Below, one piece after another: positions 1 to 8,883 of a stretch of DNA of 58,007 nt. The stretch spans positions 1 through 58,007 of the forward strand of contig JADZFO010000020.1 in NCBI GenBank assembly GCA_020849855.1, given 5' to 3'. Under the pieces are notes generated by a model. The model worked only from the letters and a program-made list of their open reading frames with translations. It was not told where the DNA came from and did no database searches. The stretch comes from a bacterium. GTDB taxonomy: Bacteria; 4484-113; JAFGCY01. A program made the position numbers and the translations under genes. How positions within the stretch are numbered: position 1 is the stretch's first letter; each line of letters begins with the position of its first letter.

Positions 1-120
1 AGTGTGCTGGAAGGCATCAACAACCGCATCAAAGTCATCAAACGCATCGCCTATGGCTATCGCGACGACGAATACTTTTTCCTGAAGATCAAGGCCGCCT
101 TCCCCGGTGTTGGGCGATGA
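1..120 (+). CDS. ISL3-type (IS204/IS1001/IS1096/IS1165) transposase, C-terminal end only
   Basis: The reading frame is open from base 1 to the TGA at 118-120 and encodes the last 39 residues of a protein that starts outside the window. The peptide contains EGINNRIKVIKRIAYGYRD followed by EYFFLKIKAAFPG. This is the typical end of ISL3-family DDE transposases, where the E of EG(I/L)NN is the last catalytic acidic residue. I saw no convincing terminal inverted repeat just downstream, so the right end of the element is not defined. Whether the element is complete cannot be judged from here. Confidence 0.75.
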   Translation, partial: SVLEGINNRIKVIKRIAYGYRDDEYFFLKIKAAFPGVGR

Positions 121-194
121 ACCCTTTTTTTGCTTTTACGCATTGTTGCCAACACAGTCCCGGCGAGTGTGGTCTGAGGCCTGGGAGGCAATCA

Positions 195-338
195 ATGAAC
201 AAGACACAACTCTTCGAAAACCTGCTCTTACTGCTGCTCAGCCTGTTCCTGCTTAGTGGCTGCTGCCTGTCCGAAGCCTTTGACAGCGATGATGTCAGCC
301 CCGGCCCGCACAATGAAGGTGATGCCGGCGACATCTAG
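195..338 (+). CDS. 47-residue lipoprotein of the PHNEG family, copy 1
   Basis: A GGGAGG ribosome site at 183-188 precedes the ATG. The product has a hydrophobic N-terminus ending in a lipobox (LLSGC), so it should be exported and lipidated at Cys23. The mature part is about 25 residues, acidic, and ends in PHNEGDAGDI. Two further ORFs at 444 and 688 encode proteins of exactly the same length with the same signal, lipobox and ending (PHNEG-x-x-GD), which shows that this short ORF is a real gene. No function is known to me. Its role may be as a surface-anchored peptide. Confidence 0.75.
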   Translation: MNKTQLFENLLLLLLSLFLLSGCCLSEAFDSDDVSPGPHNEGDAGDI

Positions 339-443
339 CTCGCCGCAAGCAGTCCTTGGGCGATCAAGGCTTGAAGGTTAATTAATGGTTCAGGCCTGTT
401 TGCGCTTCGGGCTGGCGCGATATAACTTCCCGGGAGGATCGAG

Positions 444-587
444 ATGATCAACTGGAAGTACATCACCACGGGAATGGCCCTGCTGGGCCTCATCTTCTGC
501 CTGGGCGGCTGCTGCGGCGACAGCTCGGGAGACGGCGACGATTTCAACCCGATTCCGCATAACGAAGGCACCGGCGGCGACGCCTAG
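444..587 (+). CDS. 47-residue lipoprotein of the PHNEG family, copy 2
   Basis: The ATG follows GGGAGG at 431-436 with good spacing. The signal peptide ends in a lipobox-like LGGCC. The mature peptide is Asp/Gly-rich (GDSSGDGDDF) and ends in NPIPHNEGTGGDA. It is the same length as copies 1 and 3, but the middle is poorly conserved. The selected part therefore appears to be the lipid anchor plus the C-terminal PHNEG-x-GGDA tag. Function unknown. Confidence 0.75.
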   Translation: MINWKYITTGMALLGLIFCLGGCCGDSSGDGDDFNPIPHNEGTGGDA

Positions 588-675
588 TCGCGCCGTTGCT
601 CTGCACCAGTGCGGGCACCTTCGAGCTTCACCCTTTTGGGCAGGTCAGGCGGTCGTCCGGAGGCGGGCGCCCGCC

Positions 676-681
676 TATACT
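676..681 (+). promoter_or_regulatory. -10 hexamer TATACT for a leaderless start at 688
   Basis: TATACT ends 6 nt before the ATG at 688. A perfect 16-bp palindrome (AGGCGGGC/GCCCGCCT, 661-676) lies directly upstream in the spacer region and could be an operator. Confidence 0.6.
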
Positions 682-687
682 TGCGCC

Positions 688-831
688 ATGCGGACACTCG
701 CTTCGCTCCTGCTGCTTGTCGTACTGCTGCTCGGCGGCTGCTCTTTTCTGGTCGACCTGCACGACGAAGAACCATACACAGGCATCCTGCCAATCGACCC
801 GCACAATGAGGGCCAGGGCGGTGACGCCTGA
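688..831 (+). CDS. 47-residue lipoprotein of the PHNEG family, copy 3
   Basis: Third member of the family, again exactly 47 codons. The signal is Leu-rich with lipobox LLGGC, and the end is IDPHNEGQGGDA. Unlike copies 1 and 2 it has no Shine-Dalgarno sequence but a -10 box 6 nt upstream, so it is probably translated from a leaderless mRNA. Its stop (TGA, 829-831) shares one base with the ATG of the TfoX-like gene, which makes the two a translationally coupled pair. Function unknown. Confidence 0.75.
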   Translation: MRTLASLLLLVVLLLGGCSFLVDLHDEEPYTGILPIDPHNEGQGGDA

Positions 832-1160
832 TGCCCTGCGATGAAACGCTCGTTGAGCGCGTGCGGGCAATACTCGCTGTCCAGCCCGGCATCAGTGAGA
901 AGCGCATGTTTGGCGGTGTCTGCTTCCTGGTCAACGGCAACATGGCCTGCGGCGTGGCTGGCGAGGAGCTGATGCTGCGCCTGGGCAACGAGCTCACGGC
1001 TGAGGCGCTGGAAGAGCCGCACACGCGTCCAATGGACTTCACCGGCAAGGTCATCAGGAGCATGCTCTTTGTTGATGCTGCCGGCCTGGAGACCGAAGCA
1101 GAGCTGACTGGCTGGGTTCAGCGCGCCGCCAGTTTTGCGGCGGGCCTGCCGGCAAAATAG
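831..1160 (+). CDS. TfoX N-terminal domain protein
   Basis: This 109-residue protein matches the stand-alone TfoX/Sxy N-terminal domain. It has a helical start (VERVRAILAVQPGISEKRMFGG), then the strand region VCFLVNGNMACGVAGEELMLRLG, then a short C-terminal helix. The KRMFGG-x-CFLVNG core is the family hallmark. The C-terminal TfoX domain found in competence regulators is absent, as in many small single-domain homologues whose role is undefined. Start and stop are well supported: the ATG overlaps the TGA of the upstream lipoprotein. Confidence 0.8.
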   Translation: MPCDETLVERVRAILAVQPGISEKRMFGGVCFLVNGNMACGVAGEELMLRLGNELTAEALEEPHTRPMDFTGKVIRSMLFVDAAGLETEAELTGWVQRAASFAAGLPAK

Positions 1161-1187
1161 AGCCGGCCTGGATTAGTATTCACGCTC

Positions 1188-1350
1188 ATGCGAAAGTGCA
1201 CTTCGTCGTCTTTAAACTGCTGCCCTTTATTTGCTGCTGCTCGGTGTTGCGGCCTGCTGCCGTATCGGCGGGCTCAAAGACTATGAGACAGTCTCAGAAG
1301 ACATAATCGGTCCGCCAAAGCACGAAATGGGACATGGCGGAGATGTCTGA
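1188..1350 (+). pseudogene. Fourth PHNEG-type lipoprotein, frameshifted
   Basis: From the ATG at 1188 the frame runs into a TGA near 1285. The +1-shifted frame, however, encodes a clean lipoprotein: a Leu-rich signal with LLLLGVAACC, then ending in GPPKHEMGHGGDV with TGA at 1348-1350. Removing one A from the run TTTAAACTG near 1211-1219 fuses both parts into a 53-residue protein with a textbook signal peptide. The ending is a variant of PHNEG-x-GGD. A TAGTAT box lies 8 nt upstream of the ATG. This could be a real single-base insertion or a sequencing error. Confidence 0.55.
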
Positions 1351-1438
1351 TTCGCCCTGACCTGCAGCAGACTTGAACTGCCTGGCTCAGCCCACAGTCA
1401 TAATTGCCTGAGCTGCCAGAGCGCAGCCGGAGGGCTCC

Positions 1439-2770
1439 ATGCTTAAGCGCAACAGCTTGTACATCACAGCTCTGCTGCTGGTCCTTCTGCTGGCCAGCGC
1501 TTGCCTGAAGCAGATGCAGCCCGGCCGGCCGCGGGCGGAAGATAAGAACAAAAGTACTCCGGCCAGCAATGACCTGCACAAGAAAACAAAGAAGGGCTCG
1601 GGCAAGGAGAACAAGGTGGCAGATGACAAGGCGGTGACGCCACAGGCGCGCCAGCAGCTCAGCGCCGGCATCAACCAGTTCGGTTTCAGGCTCTATGAGC
1701 AGCTGCGCTCTGAAGACGGCAACATCTTCATGTCGCCCTACAGCCTCGCGACCGCCATCGGTATGGTCTTCGAAGGGGCCGGGACGCAGACAGCCGCCGA
1801 GATCCAGTCGCTGCTGCAGTTCCCCGAGCTGGCCATGGAACGCCGGGCGGCAGTCGCCTCCATGTACAACGCGCTGAATCCCAAAGACGCCAGCTACAGC
1901 CTGTCCACCGCCAACGGCATCTGGTCGCAGCAGGACTTCAGCTTCCTGCCGGACTACCTGAACGTGCTGAAGGTGCACTACTGCAGCCAGGCCGCCAGCA
2001 TGGACTTCAGGAATAATGCCGAGTCTTCGCGCCAGGAGATCAACAAGTGGGTCGCCGATCGCACCAATGACCGCATCAAGGACCTCTTCCAGGAGGGCGT
2101 CATCCGGCCCGACACAAAGATGGTGCTGGCCAATGCGATCTACTTCAAGGGCCGCTGGGCGCGGCAGTTTGACCCGAAGCGCAGTTTCGACAAGGACTTC
2201 CGCGCGCCATCCGGCCCGGTCAAGGCAAAGTTCATGATCCCCGCCGGAGAGGAAAAGGACTACCTCTACTTCGAGAATGATGACTTCAAGGCGATTGAGC
2301 TGCCGTACGAAGGCAGCGAGCTGGCCATGCTGGCCCTGTTGCCCAAGCAGGACGAGCTTGGCCCCCTGGAGGCCGCGCTCAACCCGGAGCTGCTGGCGAA
2401 GGTGGACGCCGGCCTGCGCAGCACGGATGTGATTGTCCAGCTGCCGCGCTTCACCTTCAAAAGCAAGTTTGAGCTCAACGAGACCCTCGCCGCGCTCGGC
2501 ATGCCCACGGCATTCAGCGATGACGCGGACTTCTCCGGCATGACCGGTGGGCGGGACCTGAAGATCGGCGCCGCCGTGCATCAGGCCTTCGTGGAAGTTA
2601 ACGAGGAGGGCACCGAGGCCGCTGCCGCCAGCGGCATTGTGATGCGCCCCACCGGCGCGGCGATTGAGCCCATCAGCTTCATCGCCGACCATCCCTTCAT
2701 CTTCCTCATCCGCGACAAGCAGAGCGGTGTGGTCCTGTTCATGGGCCGCCTCGAGGACCCGACGGCCTAG
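1439..2770 (+). CDS. Lipoprotein serpin (serine/cysteine protease inhibitor)
   Basis: The start is set by GGAGG at 1429-1433. An N-terminal lipobox signal (LLLASAC) and a 40-residue Lys-rich linker precede a complete serpin fold. This begins at INQFGFRLYEQL and includes NIFMSPYSLATAIGMVFEGA, the breach strand ANAIYFKGRW and the C-terminal HPFIFLIRDKQSGVVLFMGR. The hinge of the reactive loop, at about residues 388-400, reads NEEGTEAAAASG. The small residues at P15-P9 are those of inhibitory serpins. The P1 residue cannot be fixed because the loop differs in length from reference serpins. A membrane-anchored serpin probably guards the cell surface against proteases, and a subtilase lipoprotein is encoded 3 kb downstream. 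Confidence 0.93.
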   Translation: MLKRNSLYITALLLVLLLASACLKQMQPGRPRAEDKNKSTPASNDLHKKTKKGSGKENKVADDKAVTPQARQQLSAGINQFGFRLYEQLRSEDGNIFMSPYSLATAIGMVFEGAGTQTAAEIQSLLQFPELAMERRAAVASMYNALNPKDASYSLSTANGIWSQQDFSFLPDYLNVLKVHYCSQAASMDFRNNAESSRQEINKWVADRTNDRIKDLFQEGVIRPDTKMVLANAIYFKGRWARQFDPKRSFDKDFRAPSGPVKAKFMIPAGEEKDYLYFENDDFKAIELPYEGSELAMLALLPKQDELGPLEAALNPELLAKVDAGLRSTDVIVQLPRFTFKSKFELNETLAALGMPTAFSDDADFSGMTGGRDLKIGAAVHQAFVEVNEEGTEAAAASGIVMRPTGAAIEPISFIADHPFIFLIRDKQSGVVLFMGRLEDPTA

Positions 2771-3021
2771 GGCTGCACGACACCCAGGCGTCCCTCGTAG
2801 ATGCAGCGAGGACAGTAGTAGTTGTGGCAGACGCAAGGACAAGTACGTGGGTTGCAGTCTGATCCGCAGTTACACGCGCCGCGAACAAGCTGCTTAAGTT
2901 CGGAGCCCGGAGGGTATTTCAGGATCAGTCTGTGGCAGGAAGCACAGGGGGTGACTTTTACCGCGGCCCAGATGGCCACGGGTACGCAGAGGGCAAGCAG
3001 CGCCAGCAGCAACTTTCTCAC
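2767..3021 (-). CDS. Cys-rich exported miniprotein, copy A
   Basis: The chosen GTG start at 3021 overlaps the TGA of copy B by four bases (GTGA), so the pair is translationally coupled. The product is about 84 residues with an N-terminal hydrophobic segment (VRKLLLALLALCVPVAIWAA). It is followed by TPCASCHR, a Cys cluster (ACNCGSDC then CPCVC), and HNYYCPRC-x-x-EGR near the end. CASCH fits the haem c motif CxxCH. The many paired cysteines and the YCPRC knuckle suggest a metal-binding or disulfide-rich protein at least as well. Its 3' end overlaps the serpin stop convergently. No family recognised. Confidence 0.6.
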   Translation of the reverse strand: MRKLLLALLALCVPVAIWAAVKVTPCASCHRLILKYPPGSELKQLVRGACNCGSDCNPRTCPCVCHNYYCPRCIYEGRLGVVQP

Positions 3022-3266
3022 TTGAAACGGCCCTCCGCAACGCAACGCGGACAGTAGTGCCGGTGACACGAGCAGTCGCAACCTGAGCCACAGTCAGGCC
3101 CGCACTCACAGGATGACTGCTGTTCCATTTCAGTATCATGGACAACTAGCGTTGGTCGGTGACAGGAGGTGCATAGAGTGACGTTTAGCGCCGCCCAGAC
3201 GGACAACGGCAGGCCGACGGCGATGAGCACGATCAGTCCGATAAGCAGCCTGGCCTTCATCGGCAT
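3018..3266 (-). CDS. Cys-rich exported miniprotein, copy B
   Basis: First gene of the coupled pair and a clear paralogue of copy A. It has a membrane or signal segment (LLIGLIVLIAVGLPLSVWAA), then TLCTSCHR, a Cys cluster (SCECGPDCGSGCDCSC) and HRHYCPRC-x-x-EGR. Two ATGs (3266 and 3260) are possible starts and neither has a clear ribosome site. CxxCH and YCPRC are kept in both copies and the middle is variable. A periplasmic redox or metal-binding role is inference only. Confidence 0.6.
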   Translation of the reverse strand: MPMKARLLIGLIVLIAVGLPLSVWAALNVTLCTSCHRPTLVVHDTEMEQQSSCECGPDCGSGCDCSCHRHYCPRCVAEGRFK

Positions 3267-3337
3267 ACTGGCTAATCGAAGCGTCGCCGTGCGTGTTAAA
3301 CAGATACTCAACCTGGCCGCTTACCCGCGCCTGCCAC

Positions 3338-3343
3338 TAAAAT
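3338..3343 (+). promoter_or_regulatory. -10 hexamer TAAAAT, leaderless start of hutU
   Basis: TAAAAT ends 6 nt before the hutU ATG at 3350, and no Shine-Dalgarno sequence is present. No convincing -35 was seen. Confidence 0.55.
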
Positions 3344-3349
3344 CACCGC

Positions 3350-5035
<1,686 letters not shown>

Positions 5036-5036
5036 G

Positions 5037-5093
5037 GTAGGGTGCAGGCATGCCTGCACCTTCTTCTGTGGTGCACGCACGCGTGCACCCTAC
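5037..5093. repeat. REP-like double palindrome
   Basis: Outer arms GTAGGGTGCA (5037-5046) and TGCACCCTAC (5084-5093) are exact inverse complements. Inside lie a perfect 20-bp palindrome at 5041-5060 (GGTGCAGGCATGCCTGCACC) and a second palindrome at 5070-5089 with an AC centre. The layout, a GTAGGG-led pair of hairpins just after a stop codon, resembles REP/BIME intergenic elements. It may also act as terminator or mRNA stabiliser for hutU. Confidence 0.65.
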
Positions 5094-5172
5094 AGCCGGT
5101 AGCGCCGCTCTCAGTGGCGTCGCTTCCGGCCTTGCTCAGTGCACTCTTGCCGGGGGCGCATGCTGAGTGCTA

Positions 5173-5280
5173 CTACTGCTGTTTCTTCTTCTTTGCCATG
5201 GCCTGGGCAATGAAGCCACCGGCCATGATCAGCAGGCCGATGATCACCAGGGCGATCAGCAGATTCTCGATCGATTTCAT
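5173..5280 (-). CDS. 35-residue single-span membrane protein
   Basis: The minus-strand ORF reads MKSIENLLIALVIIGLLIM, continues AGGFIAQAMA and closes with a basic tail KKKKQQ. One transmembrane helix followed by a positive cytoplasmic end is typical of bona fide small membrane proteins. The preceding GGGAGCC is a weak ribosome site. A second tiny membrane-protein ORF lies just upstream on the same strand. Function unknown. Confidence 0.5.
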   Translation of the reverse strand: MKSIENLLIALVIIGLLIMAGGFIAQAMAKKKKQQ

Positions 5281-5343
5281 GGCTCCCCTAACAGTTGCAG
5301 ATTGCGCTTCGACGCGGGGGCATCTTCGGGTCCAGGCACGCGC

Positions 5344-5439
5344 CTACTTCCCCTTGCTGCGCCGCAGGACGACGACGATGATGACCAGCACGCCAAGCAG
5401 GGCGACACCCTGGAGCAGTTCCTTCATGTATCCGGCCAC
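5344..5439 (-). CDS. Tiny single-span membrane protein (27-31 residues)
   Basis: From ATG 5427 the peptide is MKELLQGVALLGVLVIIVVV followed by LRRSKGK. A GTG at 5439 adds four residues and sits behind AGAGGTG, so it may be the real start. The strong hydrophobic helix with a basic end parallels the neighbouring 35-residue protein, and the two could be co-transcribed. The size leaves real doubt. Confidence 0.4.
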   Translation of the reverse strand: MAGYMKELLQGVALLGVLVIIVVVLRRSKGK

Positions 5440-5570
5440 AACACACCTCTGATTCTTGTTGATCAGCGGCGCAACTATTCTATCCGCTTCCCGCGGACAG
5501 GGCTGGCATGGCGGAGATCAATCACCTCCCCCTGGCCAAAAGGAGATCCCGGATCGCCGTCCTGCAGGCC

Positions 5571-5597
5571 TTGACAACACTTGCAGACTGTTACAAT
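5571..5597 (+). promoter_or_regulatory. Sigma70-type promoter of the subtilase gene
   Basis: TTGACA (5571-5576), a 15-bp spacer, then TACAAT (5592-5597) preceded by TG at the extended -10 position. The spacer is short. The implied leader is about 45 nt and carries a GAGG ribosome site before ATG 5651. Confidence 0.55.
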
Positions 5598-5650
5598 CGA
5601 TACAGGCCGATCGAGCCGGTTGGCCCACACCACTGCTGTGAGGTACTCAC

Positions 5651-6832
5651 ATGAAGGGACTCCACGTCCTTGGCTGCGCCGCTGTCCTCGCACTGTTTGC
5701 CGGCTGCTCAACGCAGAACACCGGTACTACCGCCCTGCCTGAACATGAGGCCAGCGCCATGGTCTCTGCGCCCGCGGCGGGCAGCAGCAGCAGCGCAGCG
5801 CCCAGGCCGATGATCGTCGGCCTGAAGCCCGGCGCCAGCAGCCGCGACATCGCCGCCCTCAGCCAGGGCCTCAGCAATGCCCCGGCGCATGTCTATCAGC
5901 ATGCGCTGCTGGGTTTCGCCGGCAGCCTCAGCCAGGCGGAGATCAGCCGGCTGAAGGCTGATCCGCGGGTCGCCTTTGTCGAGGCAGACCTGGTCGCCCA
6001 CACCTGCGCCCAGACCCTGGGCTGGGGTGTGAACCGCATAGACGCCGAGCTGAACAGCGGCAGCGGCGGCGCGGGCGTAACTGTGGCCGTGCTGGACACC
6101 GGCATCGACCTGACACACCCGGACCTGGCCGGCGCGATCATCGGCTCCTATAACGCCACCGGCAGCGGCTCCGCCAACGACGGTAACGGCCACGGCAGCC
6201 ATGTGGCCGGCATCATCGGCGCGCGCAACAACAGCACTGGCTATGTCGGCGTGGCGCCCAACTGCTCCCTGCTGGCCGTCAAGGTGCTCAACAATCAGGG
6301 CAGCGGCCAGATCTCATGGATCGTCGCCGGAATCGACTGGTGCACCGCCAACAAAAACACCTTCAACATCAAGGTGGCGAACATGAGCCTCGGCGCCAGC
6401 GGCAATTCCAGCGCCATGGCCACGGCGATCACCAATGCCACCAACGCCGGTATCACCTTCGTGGTGGCCGCGGGCAACTCCTTCGCCGACGCCAACAACT
6501 TCATCCCGGCGAAGTACAGCAACGTCATCTGCGTCTCGGCGCTCAACAGCAACAACACCTTCGCCAGCTACAGCAACTGGGGCACGGCTGTTGATCTGAT
6601 CGCCCCGGGCACGAATGTTCCCTCCCTGTGGCGCCGCGGCGGCTATAAGACCATCTCCGGCACCTCAATGGCCAGCCCGCATGTGGCCGGCGCCGCGGCC
6701 CTGTGGCTGGATGACCACAGCGGCGGCTTTGCCGATGTACTGGCGGCGCTGCAGGCTGCCGGCGAAAGCGGCAGCTGGCCGGGAGACCCTGACGGCATCT
6801 CTGAGAAGCTGGTCGACGCACAGAGCCTCTAG
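5651..6832 (+). CDS. Subtilisin-family (S8) serine protease, lipoprotein
   Basis: Lipobox signal LALFAGC with Cys19, a Ser/Ala linker, an I9-type propeptide at about residues 52-115 (RPMIVGLKPGA to ADPRVAFVEADL), then the S8 catalytic domain. The triad is visible: Asp149 in VAVLDTGIDLTHPDL, His181 in GNGHGSHVAGIIG and Ser339 in GTSMASPHVAGAAALW, with the oxyanion Asn276 in VVAAGNS. The 393-residue length leaves almost no C-terminal extension. It is an outer-surface or periplasmic protease that should mature by removing its propeptide. The serpin encoded 3 kb upstream could be its regulator, but nothing in the sequence proves that link. Confidence 0.95.
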   Translation: MKGLHVLGCAAVLALFAGCSTQNTGTTALPEHEASAMVSAPAAGSSSSAAPRPMIVGLKPGASSRDIAALSQGLSNAPAHVYQHALLGFAGSLSQAEISRLKADPRVAFVEADLVAHTCAQTLGWGVNRIDAELNSGSGGAGVTVAVLDTGIDLTHPDLAGAIIGSYNATGSGSANDGNGHGSHVAGIIGARNNSTGYVGVAPNCSLLAVKVLNNQGSGQISWIVAGIDWCTANKNTFNIKVANMSLGASGNSSAMATAITNATNAGITFVVAAGNSFADANNFIPAKYSNVICVSALNSNNTFASYSNWGTAVDLIAPGTNVPSLWRRGGYKTISGTSMASPHVAGAAALWLDDHSGGFADVLAALQAAGESGSWPGDPDGISEKLVDAQSL

Positions 6833-6858
6833 TACCAGTCTGAGCTTTGTACCTGACA

Positions 6859-6885
6859 GGGCGCTGGCAATGCCGGCGCCCTTTT
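6859..6885 (+). terminator. Intrinsic terminator after the subtilase gene
   Basis: GGGCGCTGGC (6859-6868) pairs with GCCGGCGCCC (6872-6881), nine Watson-Crick pairs plus one G-T, over a 3-nt loop, followed by TTTTCTTT. Confidence 0.8.
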
Positions 6886-6961
6886 CTTTGCGCTGCACAG
6901 GCCGGCGTGTTAGGATTGAAGCAGAGCCGCCGAGGCAATAAGCAGGCGGCGGGAGGTGCTT

Positions 6962-8863
6962 ATGAGGCCCGGCATCATCCCCTGCGCAGCCCTGGCGGCT
7001 GTCTTGCTACTGCTTTCCGCCTGCGCCGGCGCTGCAAGCAGAGTCTCGGCGCTTGAGGCTGCCGTCGGCTCGGCGCCTGAGGCCGCTTATGCCGGACTTC
7101 CGCCGATCAGCAGCCTGCACCAGGGCAGCGATATCGACCCCTTCTACGTTGACGTGGCCCACCTCGCGTCATATGGCGGCGAGGCTGAAGTGCTGGCGCC
7201 GGACCGCATTGCCCTTGGCACCGCGGCCAGCGGCGGCAGCGGCGTGTTCTCCTATGCGCTATACGACCAGGAGCTAAGCAATTTCACCGCCAATGATCTG
7301 CACTTCCAGATCGACCCGGCCGAGAGCCTGAACGGCCAGCCCGGCTCCTACATGATCGCGCTGGCGCACTTTGAGTCACAGCGCTGGGAGTGGTATGGCC
7401 CCTTCAGTGACGCTTCGGGAAGCATCGTGCTGCCCGGTCAGCAGGGCTATGCCTCCGGCTGGGGCCATGCCGTTTTTGCCGTCGTGCCGCGCCTTGGCTT
7501 CGGCTGCACGGTGAACCTGCTGCAGATGTCCGCAGCTCTGCAGCCAGATCAGCAGCCTCCCACGGGTGATGACGTGATCACCGTCGGCCCCGGCAGGGAT
7601 TTCAGCAACCTGATGGATGCCCTGGCGGCCGCCGGCAGCGGGCCCGCGACCACGGACATTGTTGTTTATCCCAATGCAGGCAACCAGCCCTATGCCATGA
7701 CCGCGCTCTTCGTGACGCGTCCCAACCTGCGTTTCTGGGGCGTGCGTACAGAAGACAACCAGCGGCCGATCCTGGACGGCAGCGGCTTTGACTACAGCGG
7801 TGTGGGCAGCATCCCGCGGGCGATCTTCCAGTTCCAGCCCGGCGCGGACAACTGCGAAGTGCATGGCTTCGAGCTGCGCGCGGCGCACAACAGCAGCTAC
7901 AACGGCGCGGGCATCCGGGTCAACCAGGCTAAGGCCTGCCAGGTGACCGACTGCGTCATCCACTCCTGCGACATGGGCGTGATGAGCAATGGCGATGCTG
8001 TGTTGCAGTCCGGGCAGCTCGTGCTCAGCGGCTGCCAGATCCACAGCAACGGCAACCTTGAGGACCCCGGTTACAACCACAATATTTATGCCGGCGGCTA
8101 TGAGCTGTATATGCTGGGCTGCGAGGTCTACGGCAGTCTGACCGGCCACAACGTAAAGAGCAGGGCTTTCATTAATGTCCTCGACGCCTGCTTCATTCAC
8201 GACTCTGCCAACCGCGAGCTGGACCTGGTGGATGCTGCCGGCGTGACCGACCTGCCCGGCTGCCACAGCCGGGTGATCGGCTGCGTCATCCGCAAGGCCC
8301 CCGGGATGGAGGGCAACCGCGCGGTGATCCACTATGGCCAGGATGGCGGCGGCGACCGCGACGGGCCGCTGTATCTGGTCAACAACACCATCATCACGCC
8401 CTACACCTCGCCGGTGATCCAGCTCAGCGGGGCAAACAGTGACGCGGTGCTTTACAGCAACCTGGTCTGGGACGGCGGCGCGGATGTGCCGGGCCAGCAG
8501 ATCGCCGCGGCAATCAGCAGCGGTAATATCGCCCGCATCAGCGGCCGTCTGAACTGGTTCTCCGGGGGCTTCAGCATCCCGGCCGGTGGCGCGCTGGATG
8601 ACAACAACAACTACTTCGCGCTGGAATCCGAAGAGCCGCCGTTTACGGATCCTGCGGCAGGCGACTACCGCCTGCTGCCGGGTAATCATGCCAACCTGAG
8701 CAAGGCCGGCCTGAGCTTCCTGGACTTCTTCCCTACACCCACTGACGGCAACGGTAATCCGGTATCCATCTTCCCGGCCCATGCTTACCGCGCCCCATTC
8801 AGCTGGTTCGTCAGGATCATGGACAGCGAAGAGTTCGACATTGGCGCTTACCAGACACCCTGA
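6962..8863 (+). CDS. Beta-helix lipoprotein with shared N-terminal domain
   Basis: The start ATG follows GGGAGGTG at 6951-6958. The lipobox is LLLLSAC. Residues about 65-185 form a domain also found in the two large lipoproteins at 32.4 and 37.7 kb in this window, recognised by ALYDQ, AHFESQRWEWYGPFS and a following Gly-rich strand. From about residue 200 (DVITVGPGRDFSNLMDAL) the protein becomes a right-handed parallel beta-helix of the pectate-lyase-like or NosD-like type, with repeated short turns such as NCEVHGFELRAA, ACQVTDCVIHSC and LYMLGCEVYGS. Such helices bind or cleave polysaccharides, but no catalytic set could be assigned. Its transcript should end before ogt, which has its own -10 box. 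Confidence 0.8.
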   Translation: MRPGIIPCAALAAVLLLLSACAGAASRVSALEAAVGSAPEAAYAGLPPISSLHQGSDIDPFYVDVAHLASYGGEAEVLAPDRIALGTAASGGSGVFSYALYDQELSNFTANDLHFQIDPAESLNGQPGSYMIALAHFESQRWEWYGPFSDASGSIVLPGQQGYASGWGHAVFAVVPRLGFGCTVNLLQMSAALQPDQQPPTGDDVITVGPGRDFSNLMDALAAAGSGPATTDIVVYPNAGNQPYAMTALFVTRPNLRFWGVRTEDNQRPILDGSGFDYSGVGSIPRAIFQFQPGADNCEVHGFELRAAHNSSYNGAGIRVNQAKACQVTDCVIHSCDMGVMSNGDAVLQSGQLVLSGCQIHSNGNLEDPGYNHNIYAGGYELYMLGCEVYGSLTGHNVKSRAFINVLDACFIHDSANRELDLVDAAGVTDLPGCHSRVIGCVIRKAPGMEGNRAVIHYGQDGGGDRDGPLYLVNNTIITPYTSPVIQLSGANSDAVLYSNLVWDGGADVPGQQIAAAISSGNIARISGRLNWFSGGFSIPAGGALDDNNNYFALESEEPPFTDPAAGDYRLLPGNHANLSKAGLSFLDFFPTPTDGNGNPVSIFPAHAYRAPFSWFVRIMDSEEFDIGAYQTP

Positions 8864-8870
8864 CCTGCGT

Positions 8871-8876
8871 TATCCT
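8871..8876 (+). promoter_or_regulatory. -10 hexamer TATCCT, leaderless TTG start of ogt
   Basis: TATCCT ends 7 nt before the TTG at 8884. The box lies between the stop of the beta-helix gene (8861-8863) and ogt. Confidence 0.45.
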
Positions 8877-8883
8877 GAACTGC

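Noticed and set aside
1274..2842. 522-residue ORF antisense to the serpin
   Set aside because: High-GC shadow frame. The plus strand carries an unmistakable serpin with ribosome site and signal peptide.
2767..3266. Certain assignment of the Cys-rich miniproteins as c-type cytochromes
   Set aside because: One CxxCH each is not enough amid ten or more other cysteines; they could equally bind zinc or form disulfides.
7376..8782. 468-residue ORF antisense to the beta-helix gene
   Set aside because: Composition (His/Val/Ala-rich without motifs) is that of a shadow frame in GC-rich DNA, and the opposite strand has clear signal and repeat features.
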